Program-made: the position numbers and the translations under genes
Assembly: GCA_036186865.1 (NCBI GenBank)
Contig: AP025066.1
Coordinates: forward strand, 17,835,697-17,899,696
DNA length: 64,000 nt
Source: Eustoma russellianum
Taxonomy: Eukaryota > Streptophyta > Magnoliopsida > Gentianales > Gentianaceae
Direction: 5' to 3'
Part shown: one piece after another, positions 1-10,304 of the stretch
Layout of the letters: each line of letters begins with the position of its first letter
Position numbering within the stretch: position 1 is the stretch's first letter
The notes under the pieces: generated by a model
The model's database searches: none
The model's input: only the letters and a program-made list of their open reading frames with translations
Told to the model about the DNA's origin: nothing

Positions 1-355
1 TCCTTTCTAAGTTAGGCAACGTAGCATACAAAGTTGTCCTACCCAGCACACTTAAGATTCATCCAGTCTTCCATGTGAGCATGCTCAAGCCGTATCATGA
101 GGACAAGGAAGACTCAAGCCGAGGGTATTTACATCAAGCACCGCCTGTGGTTACCAAGTCATTCGACAAGGAGGTTGAAGCGGTGATTGAGAAAAGAGTT
201 ATCCACCGAAGATGCGTCCCTCTGCGTACCCAATACTTAATCAAATGGAAGGGACTACCGAGTGCGAATCGACATGGGAAGCAGTCAAAGATCTTTGGCA
301 ATTTGAGGAGGCACTTCAGGACTTCGAGACGACGACAAGGGCATCATCGAATTAG
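1..355 (+). pseudogene. Ty3/gypsy integrase C-terminus with chromodomain (frameshifted, 5' end outside window)
   Basis: The frame reads the conserved end of a gypsy integrase (an HPVFHVSMLKPY block near base 60-95), followed by a chromodomain core (YLIKWKGLP near 233-260). In plant chromoviruses this C-terminal chromodomain directs integration to particular chromatin. After the KWKG block the expected aromatic/acidic chromodomain tail (STWEAV, LWQFEE) lies in another frame, so a single-base indel breaks the domain. The conserved frame stops with TAG at about 353-355, a few bases before a purine-rich tract and the LTR, as expected for the 3' end of pol. Everything upstream is outside the window. 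The chromovirus assignment is secure; I do not name the lineage. Confidence 0.85.
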
Positions 356-366
356 GTGGGGGAGAA
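356..366 (+). other. Polypurine tract of the gypsy element
   Basis: A purine run (ggtgggggagaa) sits between the pol stop codon and the LTR start. This is the normal site of plus-strand priming. Confidence 0.75.
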
Positions 367-829
367 TGTAACCGGCCGCACGTAATTGGATCTTTTGAGC
401 AAGCCCAAGTTCATTTCACAAACCCACATAAGTGGACATTTGTGTATCTTTCTAGATCTTTCTTGTATATTCTTTGTAGAAACTTGTAGGAGTTCTCTAG
501 AATGCTTCTAGAATGCTCCATTGGAATTCTCTAGATGATCATTTGTAGCCGTTAGATCAAGTAGATCTTAGCCATAGATTTGTAGAGACACTTGTATAAA
601 AGGGGGTCTCACCCTCATTTTGTAACCATCAAGCAAGTTTTTAAACAATACATTTTCAAAGCTTTAAGCATTCATATAGTTTTCCGCTACACTTGTCTTA
701 TACTTGTCTTTGTTTTTTCAAGTTAGACTGACTTAGCCAAATCCGTACAGGGCAGAGTCGAGCATCGCTAGGGTGGAAGAATCGAGGATAAGTGCTGCAT
801 GACTTAAAAGGAATTTCAAGTCCGTGACA
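367..829 (+). repeat. 3' LTR of Ty3/gypsy chromovirus
   Basis: The block begins TGTAACC directly after the polypurine tract and ends GTGACA, giving the TG...CA termini of an LTR of about 463 bp. A TATA-like box (tgtataaaaggggg, about 592-605) marks the promoter, followed by a CT-rich transcribed part. The right border is set from the terminal CA and from the sudden change at 830 to sequence typical of a copia leader. The 5' LTR is outside the window, so neither border nor target duplication can be confirmed. Confidence 0.7.
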
Positions 830-1344
830 CCTACCTGTCGCTGTCTCAGGTGCTGGCCACCAGGCCAGCCGACTTTTTGGTTATAAAGAGGAGGGTTGTA
901 ATTTTATATTAAACAAGAGCAGAATTCAAGAAAAACAAAAAAGCTGCAGAATTTCGACTGGCATAGGATTCAAACACGGGACCCTTCATTGCTGGGAGCA
1001 CGCTACTCCCGCTAGGCCAGAAGGGCTTAGGTGCTTTAGTAGGAGGCTTTTTCTTTTTCAATTTTATATTAAACCTTACAGAATTCCATAAAAACACAAA
1101 AGGAGCCAAAATTTTTGCAAGCAGGCTTGAACCTTACACCTCCAGTACGCTGTCAGAGTGCTGGCCACCAGGCCAGAGTTTGTTTTGTTGAAAGAAACTG
1201 AGGTTGAAATATATATATTATCCAAAAACAAGCTTTTTCTTAGCCAAAAAGGTTTCGGAAAAACGTTTTTGACCCGAAAAATTCCATTTTTGATGCATGA
1301 ATAGATTAACAAAATGATTCGATTAGGCCTGCTCTGATACAACT
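830..1344 (-). repeat. Leader fragment of copia element A with tRNA-like repeat units
   Basis: Read on the minus strand this lies just downstream of a 5' LTR and its primer site. It holds about three diverged units. Each has a TGGCCTGGTGGCCAGC-like block (resembling a tRNA A box) and, 40-60 bases on, a GTTCAAGCC or GTTTGAATCC-like block (resembling a B box). The units are separated by AT-rich spacer starting with a reverse-complemented aattttatattaaac motif. Similar units occur in the leader of element C (18100-18330). No coding capacity is visible. The left end meets the gypsy LTR directly, so the gypsy element probably inserted here. Confidence 0.6.
1331..1340 (-). other. Degenerate initiator-Met tRNA primer binding site of element A
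   Basis: On the minus strand this reads GTATCAGAGC, most of the initiator-tRNA-Met primer site, four bases from the LTR end. The leading TG of the usual site is lost. Confidence 0.7.
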
Positions 1345-2196
1345 CATTGGATTTAATGAAATAAATCCCTGAATAGGGTCGTTTAATCGAATCAATGGAC
1401 AAAGGAACAAAATACGAAAAATATACCTTGCTCCATTGCTGTTGTTAATTTGAACACGTACGCTGCAACTGCTCCTGTTGATGATGAATCTGGCGTGGTC
1501 CAAGGATTCACGACCTCCCATCAATTGCTGATACGCCCCTTGAACGGAATCAACAATTCACTGCTTTACCCGATGGTGATGCTAGGCGGTGTGTGCTTTA
1601 TAGAACAAGGTTGGCACACCCTCACTCTTTTCTCTCTATGGCTGAATTTTCTTGATGTTTTGAGGAGGTGATGTCCTCCTCCTTTATATAGAGGGGGAAA
1701 GGGAGAATTATGATGGATACATTCCTTTATATATAAAGATTCATTTATCCCAGATACCTTGGAATATACTTGATACTAACATCAAGTTTATCTTTATCCA
1801 TTAGCAAATATTATCTAATATTTAATAATAAATATCATTAAATTTTATTTAATATTTAATTATTGTACCAACAATTATCTACTAGCCACATGTGGGTTGT
1901 CGTCCCTCGGGGACCAGACGTCGTACACTTTATAGTCGTTGCACTTTGAGCCCGTCCATCACGGTCTTTAACCATATGACTGTCTATATATTCGGGGTTT
2001 CTATTTTAGACCACAGCATACATCCACGAATATACCTGATGATCACTTAACGTGTGAATGTTATGCGCAATAATTAATATTATTACGTGACGTATGTGGC
2101 ATATAATATTATCATACATAACGTCCACCTTATGATTAATTCATATAACTTTATCAACGTGTCGCGCATCACACGTATCTCGAATTAATTCCAACA
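1345..2196 (-). repeat. 5' LTR of copia element A (family of element C)
   Basis: The block matches the LTRs at 11184-11986 and 18505-19209 along its length. Shared landmarks include a segment rich in ctgcaactgctcc, a ctttatatagagggg TATA region on the plus strand, the atctactagccacatgtggg block and the terminal cgaattaatt. The inner terminus, adjacent to the primer site, has lost the canonical TG/CA; the outer end is CCAACA. The primer site on the left shows it is the 5' LTR of a minus-strand element. The bases right of the LTR are pyrimidine-rich and look a little like a polypurine tract on the minus strand, but share nothing else with the element C 3' end. Confidence 0.8.
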
Positions 2197-2630
2197 TCTC
2201 ACCCTCCCCATACCCTATCTATAACTTTTGCTATTGTTGGAATATACTGGGTATGATTGTTGTTGTTTTCTCCAAAGTAAAGTCCAATATATTGTACTCA
2301 CACATATTGATTTTGGCTACTATCGTCATTGTGATAACGTTTTACTGTTTCTTAGTTTCTACTGGCTTGATTTTGTTTATTATTCTTCTGATGAAAGAAA
2401 ATATTTTTTCATCCATATTTTGCGACACTTATATTCCTGTTTTTACTTGCGCGTGTCTGTGCTTTTCTCTCACTTTGCTACCCAAACTTTGAGCATCACA
2501 TGCTATGTTGTTAATCTATAAATTCAGTGAACATTTTAAGCCTGTTAGACAGCACTTGAATGAAACTCAGAATGAACACAAAAGTAGTATAATTTGCGCA
2601 TCCCCATATATTCCTTGCTGAAATTCATGG
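2197..2630. other. AT-rich intergenic DNA
   Basis: I see no coding homology, repeat boundary or RNA gene here. The short open frames (2228-2521, 2253-2492) overlap in different frames and have no recognisable content. Confidence 0.6.
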
Positions 2631-2641
2631 AATTAGAAATG

Positions 2642-2733
2642 GTTAATTACCTTTTGCCCCCGTCGCGTTTGCCATAATAGCCAATACCTTCCTTAATGTT
2701 TAAAAATACACTTTTACCCCCCCTTGATATTTG
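2642..2733 (+). repeat. Left terminal inverted repeat of Mutator-like element
   Basis: Starts GGTTAATTACC and pairs with the reverse complement of 3924-4014 with only a few mismatches. The matching breaks down soon after the CCCCCCTTGAT motif. Confidence 0.85.
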
Positions 2734-3048
2734 AAAAATACACCTTTACACCCCTTAATTTAATTAGAAAAATGTTATTTGAATATATATAATATGAATT
2801 GACTTTTTTGCCCCTGCTTCATCTTCTTCCTCAACTATTGCGTGAATCTTCATCATCTTCTTCAACCACTAAATGATTTTTTTGTTAACAATTGCATGAT
2901 CTCTCTATTAAGCAAAAAATTACAAACAAGATTGTCAGCTAGTCCCAAATGCCAAGGCGAATTCACTATAATGCAATCTACCATGATTTTCTTCAATCAA
3001 CAGTTCAAGTAAGCCATTTTCTTCAATTGCGTGACCTCTGTATTTCAA

Positions 3049-3216
3049 GTAAGCCATTTTCTTCCCACGGTACCAATCAACATCCTCCTTCGTGTTCACG
3101 CCCTCGATCTGAAGCAAAGAAGTGTTCGTATATTGATTCAATTTTGATCTCTTGTACCCAAGGATAGTTCTTCTCACATAGAGTCTGACATGCTCCCCTT
3201 CACGTCTTTTTACCAT
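3049..3216 (-). pseudogene. RPL35A: Captured fragment of 60S ribosomal protein eL33 (RPL35a), N-terminal half
   Basis: On the minus strand an ATG at 3216-3214 opens about 56 codons that follow the plant eL33 N-terminus. Visible landmarks are VRLYVR, ILGYKRSK, NQY.NTSL, QIEGVNTKEDV and WY.GKKMAY. eL33 is a large-subunit ribosomal protein of about 110 residues, so only its first half is present. After GKKMAY the similarity stops and a duplicated piece of the preceding sequence follows (2987-3031 repeats part of 3043-3066), so the frame to 2935 is not eL33. Upstream, 3217-3297 looks like 5'-UTR. The fragment lies inside the Mutator-like element, so it is a transduplicated gene piece and not a working gene. 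It has several substitutions against the consensus. Confidence 0.85.
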
Positions 3217-3299
3217 TTTCGCTTTGTTCGGGTATGGAGCGGTCAAATGAAGGTAAAACGATCTTTGTTTTACTTGAAATTGCTCATTTGAGAGCAAGG

Positions 3300-3923
3300 A
3301 ATGAAGGTAGACGCCTCTAAGAATTCTTACTGGGTCTCTGTAAATTCTTGCTCTTCCTCTTCTTCAGCATCCATTTAGCGTTCTTCATGCTCAGCTCCTT
3401 TCACCCCAAAAATACCTATACTTTTAGTCTGCTCTGCTCCTTTCCACCTCCGATTTCTCTTCTTCAAACTCGAAGGATTGAAAAGCATAATCAGCTAGTG
3501 GATTGAATTGCGGGATAATCCAAACTTCTAGCTTCCCTCAAAAGAAAATGAGAAACCCAACAAAAACTCAGCATCCTTGGATATAAGAGACTAGATATTT
3601 CCATTGAATATAGCGGGTGCCTTTCACTCTCGGCTTCATGCCTGACCCACTCCTCTTTCGTTCTTGTGTGTTTCATCCTACACTCTACACCTTCTGGAGA
3701 AGGGATCCTATAGATCAAAAAGAACTTTGCCAAGTGAGATAGAGTGATCACGTAGAAAAGCAATTTGGCTTCCATTTAGCATTCTTCATGCTATACTTTC
3801 TTTTTCTTTTTCCTTTTTGCTGGTTGAAATACGATGATGAATAGTGAAAAGGTGGGGGTATTTTCGACTTTTTCTTAAAATTTTTAAGTTTTATATTTTT
3901 AAATGCCATTTTACCTTTTAGTC
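3300..3923. other. Remaining interior of the Mutator-like element, origin unknown
   Basis: The 94-codon minus-strand frame at 3491-3775 has no similarity I recognise. Two near-copies of a ccatttagc-ttcttcatgct stretch (3366-3393, 3770-3798) suggest a rearranged second captured segment. Confidence 0.5.
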
Positions 3924-4025
3924 CAAACATCAAGGGGGGTAAGAGTGTATTTTTAAACATTAAGAAAGGTATTGCCTATTATGGCAAACGCGAAGGGGGA
4001 AAAAGGTAATTAACTCAATTAGAAA

Positions 4026-4468
4026 ATATAAAATGTTGAAGGGGACTCACGGACACTGATAGCTAGAATAAAACGATTAGAAGAGAACTTACCGATTGAA
4101 GGAGTGATTATTGATGATCATAGGAAGCTAGGTTCATGTTTTCTGTTTCTTTTTTTTTCCTTTATTTAGCATGTCAGAATTGTGTTTCCATTTTCAATGG
4201 AATTAAGGACACACTCTTTCTTGACTTTAGAACATGATAGAATAAAGCAAAATGACTCACTAAATTGGTTGCACTTCTTATATTGCGAAGTATCAGTTGA
4301 TCGACATAGTTTGGTGCATCATTATGGCTCACCGGAAAACAACCTCCGTGTGTTTCTAACACATGAATATGATTACGTACATCCGACACCCATACCCTGC
4401 CATAAACAGAAGCCTCTAAGACAATGTGGTAATGTTATTGTTGTTGTGATGCGTGCCAAAAATGTACT
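4026..4468. other. Intergenic DNA between Mutator-like element and copia element B
   Basis: The plus-strand frame 4182-4520 overlaps the start of the LTR at 4469 and has no recognisable domain. I call nothing here. Confidence 0.55.
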
Positions 4469-4998
4469 TGTGAAATTTATACCGATCTCCAAGAAAAACA
4501 TCAATGAAATTAAGAACTGAACATTCGCACAAGAAATTAAGCACATAAAAGGCAGACAGCCAAAAGATAGCACGCTATGGCACAAAAGATTTTGGAGAAA
4601 ACTGCTGAATCAAATTGCAGTTATGAAAGCCTTAACCGTCAACTGCATAAGTAACGACCATATACAACTTGCAAAGAAGATAAAAGGCTAAATGACTAAA
4701 ATGTCCCTTATTACACTACTGATACAACGATAGGAGTAATGACAAAATTGTCATTTTGTTATTTTTAAACCGTTCCCGCCTGCTTCCTGCGTCTTCTTCC
4801 TCACTGCACACTGCGCACTTTTCATCCCCATCCAGCAACACCCTCCTTTGCACAAAACTACAATTCATTCACTCCATACTCAACTTAATTCATCAATTAA
4901 TCATTCCAATCACTAATTGTCACCATAACTTCATACTGCTAGTGCCAATTTGTTATGGATCATGGTCAGTGTCTTGATCACAACCTTCACTTTTAACA
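4469..4998 (-). repeat. 3' LTR of copia element B
   Basis: Plus-strand ends are TGTGAAATTT and CTTTTAACA, matching 9595-10121 with scattered differences. Directly right of it, tcccccctcaagc is the complement of the polypurine tract (about 4999-5011). Confidence 0.93.
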
Positions 4999-5816
4999 TC
5001 CCCCCTCAAGCGTAGCTTGTCATAGATGTTGTGGACTCCAAATAAGCTTGTCAACTGTTCCACCCTCTTATAATCCAAAGCCTTTGTAAATATGTCAGCC
5101 AATTGCATCTCTGTACGTATTGGCATCAATTTTATCACACCTTCTTGTACTTTGTCCCTTACTACATGGCAATCTATTTCTATATGCTTTGTTCTCTCAT
5201 GAAAAACAGGATTTTCAACAATATAAATTGCACTTTTACTATCAAAGAACACCTCTACGGGTGTTTGATCTTTCAGTCCCAGGTCATTCATAAGATAGAG
5301 GAGCCACTGTATCTTGCAAGTTACCATCGCCATAGCCCTATACTCTGCCTCAGCTGACGATCTAGATACTGTCGTCTGCTTCTTTGCCTTCCAAAAAATT
5401 AAAGCATCTCCAAAGAAAACACAATACCCAGTGACTGATCTTCTAGTTTTATGACATCCCCCCTAATCAGCATCCACAAATGCTTTTAACTTCAAGTTGC
5501 CATTTCTGGGAAACAACAGTCTCTGTCCTATGGTACCTTTAATATATCTAAGAAGTCTGTGTGCAGCCTTAAGGTGATTTTCAGTGGGACAGTCAAGGAA
5601 CTGACTCAATTGTTGGACTGTAAATGCATTGTCAGGCCTAGTAATGATGAGATAAATGAGTTTGCCTATCAACTTCCTGTAATGTGTCACATCTGCCAAC
5701 TCTGGAGAGTCTTTGATTGTCAGGCTAAGATGGCTTTCCATTGGACTTTTAGCTGGTTTAGCCTTTAAGAAACCAGCCTGCTCCAGAAGCTCTAGAGTGT
5801 ATTTCCTTTGGTTCAC
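4999..5816 (-). pseudogene. Element B RNase H and end of reverse transcriptase
   Basis: Two minus-strand frames (5463-5816 and about 4999-5333) give the end of RT (LLEQAGFLKAKPAKSPM, KLIYLIITRPD) and the copia RNase H. The latter shows VDAD, then after an interruption SKSAIY..ENPVFHERTKHI and DIFTKALD. A Trp codon after VDAD has become TAG, splitting the RNase H domain between its first catalytic Asp and the rest. RNase H removes the RNA template during cDNA synthesis. The final stop lies next to the polypurine tract. Confidence 0.85.
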
Positions 5817-6767
5817 ACTAATCCCCCCTTAGCCCGAGCCACTTCAATGCCTAGAAAAAACATGAGAAGGCCCAAGTCCTTTATTTGAAAAGCCTGATGC
5901 AGTGCCTGCTTAACCTCAGCTATAAGACTTCATCATTGGATGCCATTATGATATCATCAACGTACACTAAGAGTACTCTCAACAGTTTTAGTGAAAAGAG
6001 TATGGTCACACTTAGACTGATGAAAACCCACTGACAACAAAAATCTGGTTAGAGTTGCATTCCACTCCCTATTGGACTGTTTTAAGCCATAAAGTGACTT
6101 GTTGAGCTTACAAACCATATTTGGACCACCTACTGTCATGCCAGGAGGGGGCAATATATAGATGTCTTCATGCAAATCACTATGTAAAAAGGCATTATTG
6201 ACGTCTAGCTGATGAAGGTGCCAATGAAATCTGGCTGCTAATGCCAGTACAATTCTAACAGTTGTCATATTAGCAACCGGGGAAAAGGTCTCCATGTAAT
6301 CTATACCATACTGTTGTGTATATCCTTTGGCAACTAACATTGCCTTGTGCCTCTCCATAGTGCCATCTGCCTTCAGCTTCACCTTATAGACCCATTTGCA
6401 GCCAATGGTTTCTTATCTGTAGGCAAGGGTACCACAGTCCATGTGTCATTAGCCACCAATGTTGCCATTCAGTAGCCATAGCATCCTGCCATACAGACAA
6501 ACTAGAAGCTTCTGCATAGTTATTAGGCTCAGTATGTGCATTTAAACTCAAAATATATGACTTGTACTTTGGGGTTAGTGATGCATAAGTCACGATCTTG
6601 CTGAATGAATGAGGAGAAGTATGTTTAAGGTACCGATCAGGAGAAATAACAGTGTTACAATGATAATCTTGGAGATAGGCAGGTAGTCGTTTATTTCTGT
6701 GTGGTCTGTCATGAAGCATTGGTTTTTGAATGGAAGGCAGCTCTATAGTGATGTTTCCACCTTCCAC
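5817..6767 (-). pseudogene. Element B reverse transcriptase
   Basis: Frames 6384-6767 and 5957-6382 cover the integrase-RT linker (PAYLQDYHCN, NNYAEASS) and the RT fingers and palm (ARLVAKGYTQQYGIDYMETFSPVA-type block, LDVNNAFLHSDL, KSLYGLKQ). The catalytic YVDD box is still readable near 5955-5970, but in a different frame, because a deletion just upstream throws the main frame to a stop. A second frameshift lies at about 6384, so no functional RT can be made. The region 6768-7183 is an open linker in pieces with no domain. Confidence 0.87.
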
Positions 6768-7183
6768 AGATATGTTACAGTTATTAGACTCAGCATATGG
6801 GCATTCATGTGAGTTTACAGATGTATCAAGATTTAAAGGTGACTGAGGATCTGTATGGATAGGATTTGATATGGGCTGAGGAATTTGAAAGGGTGACGGA
6901 CTGTCATCTTCAGATTGACTGGATCCAGGATGAATAGGATTTGTTGGATAATGTGGCTCATTTTCAAGATAGGGGATTAAAGAAGGTGTGCAATCTGGTA
7001 TGTTTGAAGTTTCAGAGGGAGAAGGATTCTGAGAGATGAATGGAAACGTGGTCTCAAAGAAGGTGACATCTCTGGATATGTATACACATTTGGTATCAAG
7101 GTCCTGTAGGATGTATCCTTTTTCATTGTAAGCAGACCCAAGAATACACTTTCCTTAGCTCTTGCAGCAAACTTCTATTTATG

Positions 7184-8971
7184 TCATTGGGTGTTGGTGC
7201 CAAATGCCAAACAACCAAATACCCTTAGATCCTTGTATGATGGAATCTCTTTGTACAACATCCCATATGGGGTTCTCTGATGAAGGATGGGTGTAGGAGT
7301 TATATTTATGAGGTAAACTGAGTGTTGAATACAAAATTCCAAATATAAGGAAGGAAGATGTGACAAGAACCTAAGTGCCCTTGCTACAGTCAATATATGT
7401 TGATGTTTCCTTTCAACCACACCATTCTGTTGTGGTGTATTCACATAACTTGTTTGGTGGACTATACCATGGTCTGCATAAAACTGATTCATCATGAATT
7501 CAGGTCCATTATCAGTTCTGAATTTATTTATTTTTGCATCAAATTGAACTGAAACATATTGGTAGAAACTTTGAACAATGGATCTAGTCTCACTTTTGGA
7601 CTTCATTAGATACACCCAACAGTATCTGCTGTAATCATCTATAACAGTAAGGAAGTAATGTTGCTTATACATTGTAGGGTACTTATATGGCCCCCAAATA
7701 TCTATATGAACAAGAGAAAACATACCTGAAGCTACAGATTCAGAAACAGGAAAAGATGCCCTCTTCTGTTTAGCAAGAGGACACACAGTACATTGCAAGG
7801 ATGGATCAGGGGTTACAAGAGGATCTATTTTATGGATTTTTTTTATTCTTGGGTTGGACATGTGGCCCAGTCTTGAATGCCACATCAATGCATCTGAAGA
7901 GGTGACAACATGTGCCAAAGAAGTGGGAAAGTAGCAAGAAAAGTGTCTGGTTTCTGATTTGAAGGTTCCATGAAGGTAATACAGCCCTTGATCTACCTCA
8001 GCTGAACCAATCATCTTCTTGGTTCTGAGGTACTGAATCAAGCAATAATTAGGCTTAAAAACAACTTCAAACTTATTAGAACATGTGAGTTTGCTCAGAG
8101 ATATAAGATTGAAAGCAAATGCAGGAATATAAAACACATTGGTAAGGGTCATATGTGGATTCACTTTCACTGTGCCTATGTGTGTGACTTTGGCAAGGGA
8201 TTTGTTAGGCAGTTCAACAGAGATAGAATTGACTGAAGTATAAGACTCAAAAAGGCTAATACAAGAGCAGACATGATCACTAGCACCAGAATCCAATATC
8301 CATATATTTGAATTTAATTGCAATGCCTTACCTGATTCCTTTGTGGAAGCCATAGTTTGTTGTGCAGACATGGCGGCATGGCGTGCACCTGTGTTGCTTG
8401 GCACCATAGCAACACTTCTGCTGGTGCTTTTCTGACGCTCCTGCAACAAATGAATCAACGGAGCATACTGATCATGGGTCAGGACATGTAACATCATATT
8501 GCCTTGACCCTGGTTCTCATCACAATCTGTCTGACTCATCCCTTCACCATGCTGATTTGCTCCATTATTATTACTGTCCATGTTCACTTGAGCCTTGGAC
8601 TTAAATCCTGGAGGATATCCATGTTTCTTGTAGCATTTATCAACAGTATGCATCAACTTATTACAATAGCTACAGACAGGCACCGTGGAATTACTTCGGT
8701 AAGGCCTTGAACCACCTCTCTTCTGACCTCTACCAGCAGATTTGTTGTTACCACTAGGAACAAAAGTATTACTTCCAGGGGCATTGTTCACATTCACCAC
8801 GGATGAAGGACTATTATTAAAGTGTCCCTGAGCACCAGAGTAATTCAATTTTCTCTCCAACTTCACTGCCATGGCAAATGCAGTCTTCACATCTGGCAGT
8901 GGACTAGACAGGAGGACTTGTGACTTCACAGCCTCAAATTCATCATTCAATCCTTTCAAAAACTTAATCAC
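7184..8971 (-). pseudogene. Element B gag C-terminus, protease and integrase
   Basis: The longest frame of element B (595 codons). In order it holds gag C-terminus (MIKFLKGLNDEFEAVKSQV), a zinc knuckle CSYCNKLMHTVDKC (CX2CX4HX4C), the aspartic protease motif WILDSGASDHVC, the pre-integrase motif WHSRLGHM, and an integrase core with HIDIWGPY, IRTDNGPEF and GVVERKHQH giving the D,D,E residues. It ends by frameshift shortly after the VFGCLAFG block. The first Met is internal: the same frame is open upstream to about 9060, so this is only a segment of the polyprotein. Closest relative in the window is element F. Confidence 0.92.
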
Positions 8972-9574
8972 ACAATCATTTTCAACAAACTTATTAATCT
9001 CTACTGTGAGATTACAAGCACATCTACGACATGAACAAGCAAGAATGGATCTGAAAACTAACCATTCCTCTCAAACACATTTAAGCTTAGTATAGTATTC
9101 GGTGACACTGCTACTTTCTTGTCTAATGGCATAAAATTCTTCCTGTAAATCAGAAAGTCTAAAGGAATCAGCATTTCCATATCTAAACTTCAAATCATTC
9201 CATATTTCAACTGCAGAATCTAACCATACAACACTCTATCCAATATTTGGAATTGAGGAGTTTACTAACCAAGAGGCTACCATATTGTTAGCCTTGAGCC
9301 ACGCATTGTACTTGCGACCATTCTCTGCAGGCTTCTTAATTGATCTGTCCACAAACGCAACTTTATTCTTCGATTACAACGCTCTTCTCACAGATTTACT
9401 CCAGCTGTGATAATTGTTTCCATCAAGTAACGGCTGAACCAGAACCATGGACGGATTATCGTTTGGATGAATGAAATACGGATCATCCACAAGATCAATA
9501 GCAGAACTGGACGTAGAAACTGACGTTGGAATGTTATTGTTTATGTTTGACGCTATGAAATTTCCAAAGTTCAT
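8972..9574 (-). pseudogene. Element B gag N-terminal part
   Basis: The ATG at 9574 starts gag in the same way as element F (MNFGNFIAS versus MNFGSFMAS), 20 bases from the LTR. The DNPSMVLVQPLLDGNNYHSW block is the N-terminal part of a copia gag. The frame stops after 66 codons (TAA near 9376), and another in-frame stop (a Trp codon changed to TGA) follows near 9078 in the CRRC region. Gag would form the virus-like particle. Confidence 0.88.
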
Positions 9575-9581
9575 GGACTAA

Positions 9582-9593
9582 GGCTCTGATACC
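9582..9593 (-). other. Initiator-Met tRNA primer binding site of element B
   Basis: On the minus strand TGGTATCAGAGC begins two bases from the LTR end. Confidence 0.92.
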
Positions 9594-9594
9594 A

Positions 9595-10121
9595 TGTGAA
9601 ATTTGCATCGATCTCCAGAAAATATCAACGAAATCAAGAACTGGACATTCACACAATAAATTAAGCGCATAAAAGGCACACAGCCAAAAGATAGCACGTG
9701 ATGGCACAGAGGATTTTGGAGAAAAATGCTGAATCAAATCACAGTTATGAAAGCCTTAACCGTCAATTGCATAAGCAACGAACATATACAACTTGCGAAG
9801 AAGATAAAGACTAAATGACTAAAATGTCCCTTACTACACTACTGATACAACAATAGGAGTAAAGGCAAAATTGTCATTTCTTTATTTTTAAGCCGTTCCC
9901 GCCTGCTTCCTGCGTCTTCTTCCTCACTGCACACTGCGCACTTTTCATCCCCGTCTAGCAACACCCTCCTTTGCACAAAACTGCAATTCATTCACTCCAT
10001 ACTCAACTGAATTCATCAATTAATCATTCCAATCACTAATTGTCATCATAACTTCATACTGCTAGTGCCAATTTGTTACGGATCATAGTCAGTGTCTTGA
10101 TCACAACCTTCACTTTTAACA
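9595..10121 (-). repeat. 5' LTR of copia element B
   Basis: Matches 4469-4998 over its length with small differences (527 versus 530 bp). The primer site lies to its left, so on the minus strand it is the upstream LTR. Confidence 0.93.
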
Positions 10122-10304
10122 TTACTCTTAAGTTGAACTGAAGAAGATTGACTTGTTAACGTAGTATAATATTGACGTCTGTTGGATGAAAATATATAGC
10201 CATGATGTTATTAACAATGTACTCGGTGCTATTGCAGCCGATTTGATGTAATAAATTTGCTCTTTTGACTAAGAAAAACAAAAAATAGAAAATTATGAGA
10301 GAAA

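Larger units (their letters stand above)
2640..4016. mobile_element. Non-autonomous Mutator-like element (Pack-MULE candidate)
   Basis: Two inverted terminal repeats of about 90 bp (2642-2733 and 3924-4014) match closely, including a run of C residues followed by tgtttaaaaatacac-type sequence. The element is flanked by a perfect 9-bp direct repeat, AATTAGAAA, at 2631-2639 and 4017-4025. Long inverted repeats plus a 9-bp duplication are diagnostic of the Mutator superfamily. No transposase is visible in the 1.38-kb element. The interior carries a fragment of a host ribosomal-protein gene and some internally duplicated stretches (3366-3393 resembles 3770-3798), typical of captured and reshuffled DNA. 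Confidence 0.85.
4469..10121 (-). mobile_element. Ty1/copia retrotransposon B, complete but decayed
   Basis: LTRs at 4469-4998 and 9595-10121 bound a minus-strand element of about 5.65 kb. They have TG...CA ends, an initiator-Met primer site inside the right LTR and a polypurine tract inside the left one. The flanking bases gtact (4464-4468) and ttact (10122-10126) form a 5-bp target duplication with one change. Domain order is gag, protease, integrase, reverse transcriptase, RNase H, as in all Ty1/copia elements. Coding is broken by several nonsense codons and frameshifts. Its proteins are close to those of element F (43905-49796), but the LTRs differ. Confidence 0.93.

Noticed and set aside
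1076..1671. Several 70-110 codon frames as host genes
   Set aside because: They lie inside the element A leader and LTR and match the equivalent non-coding parts of element C.
2191..2215. Polypurine tract right of the element A LTR, making it the shared LTR of a tandem element
   Set aside because: The minus-strand purine run is suggestive, but sequence beyond it has no similarity to the 3' end of element C, so plain flanking DNA is more likely.
4182..4520. 112-codon plus-strand ORF as a gene
   Set aside because: It runs into the LTR of element B, has no recognisable domain and no matching composition signal.
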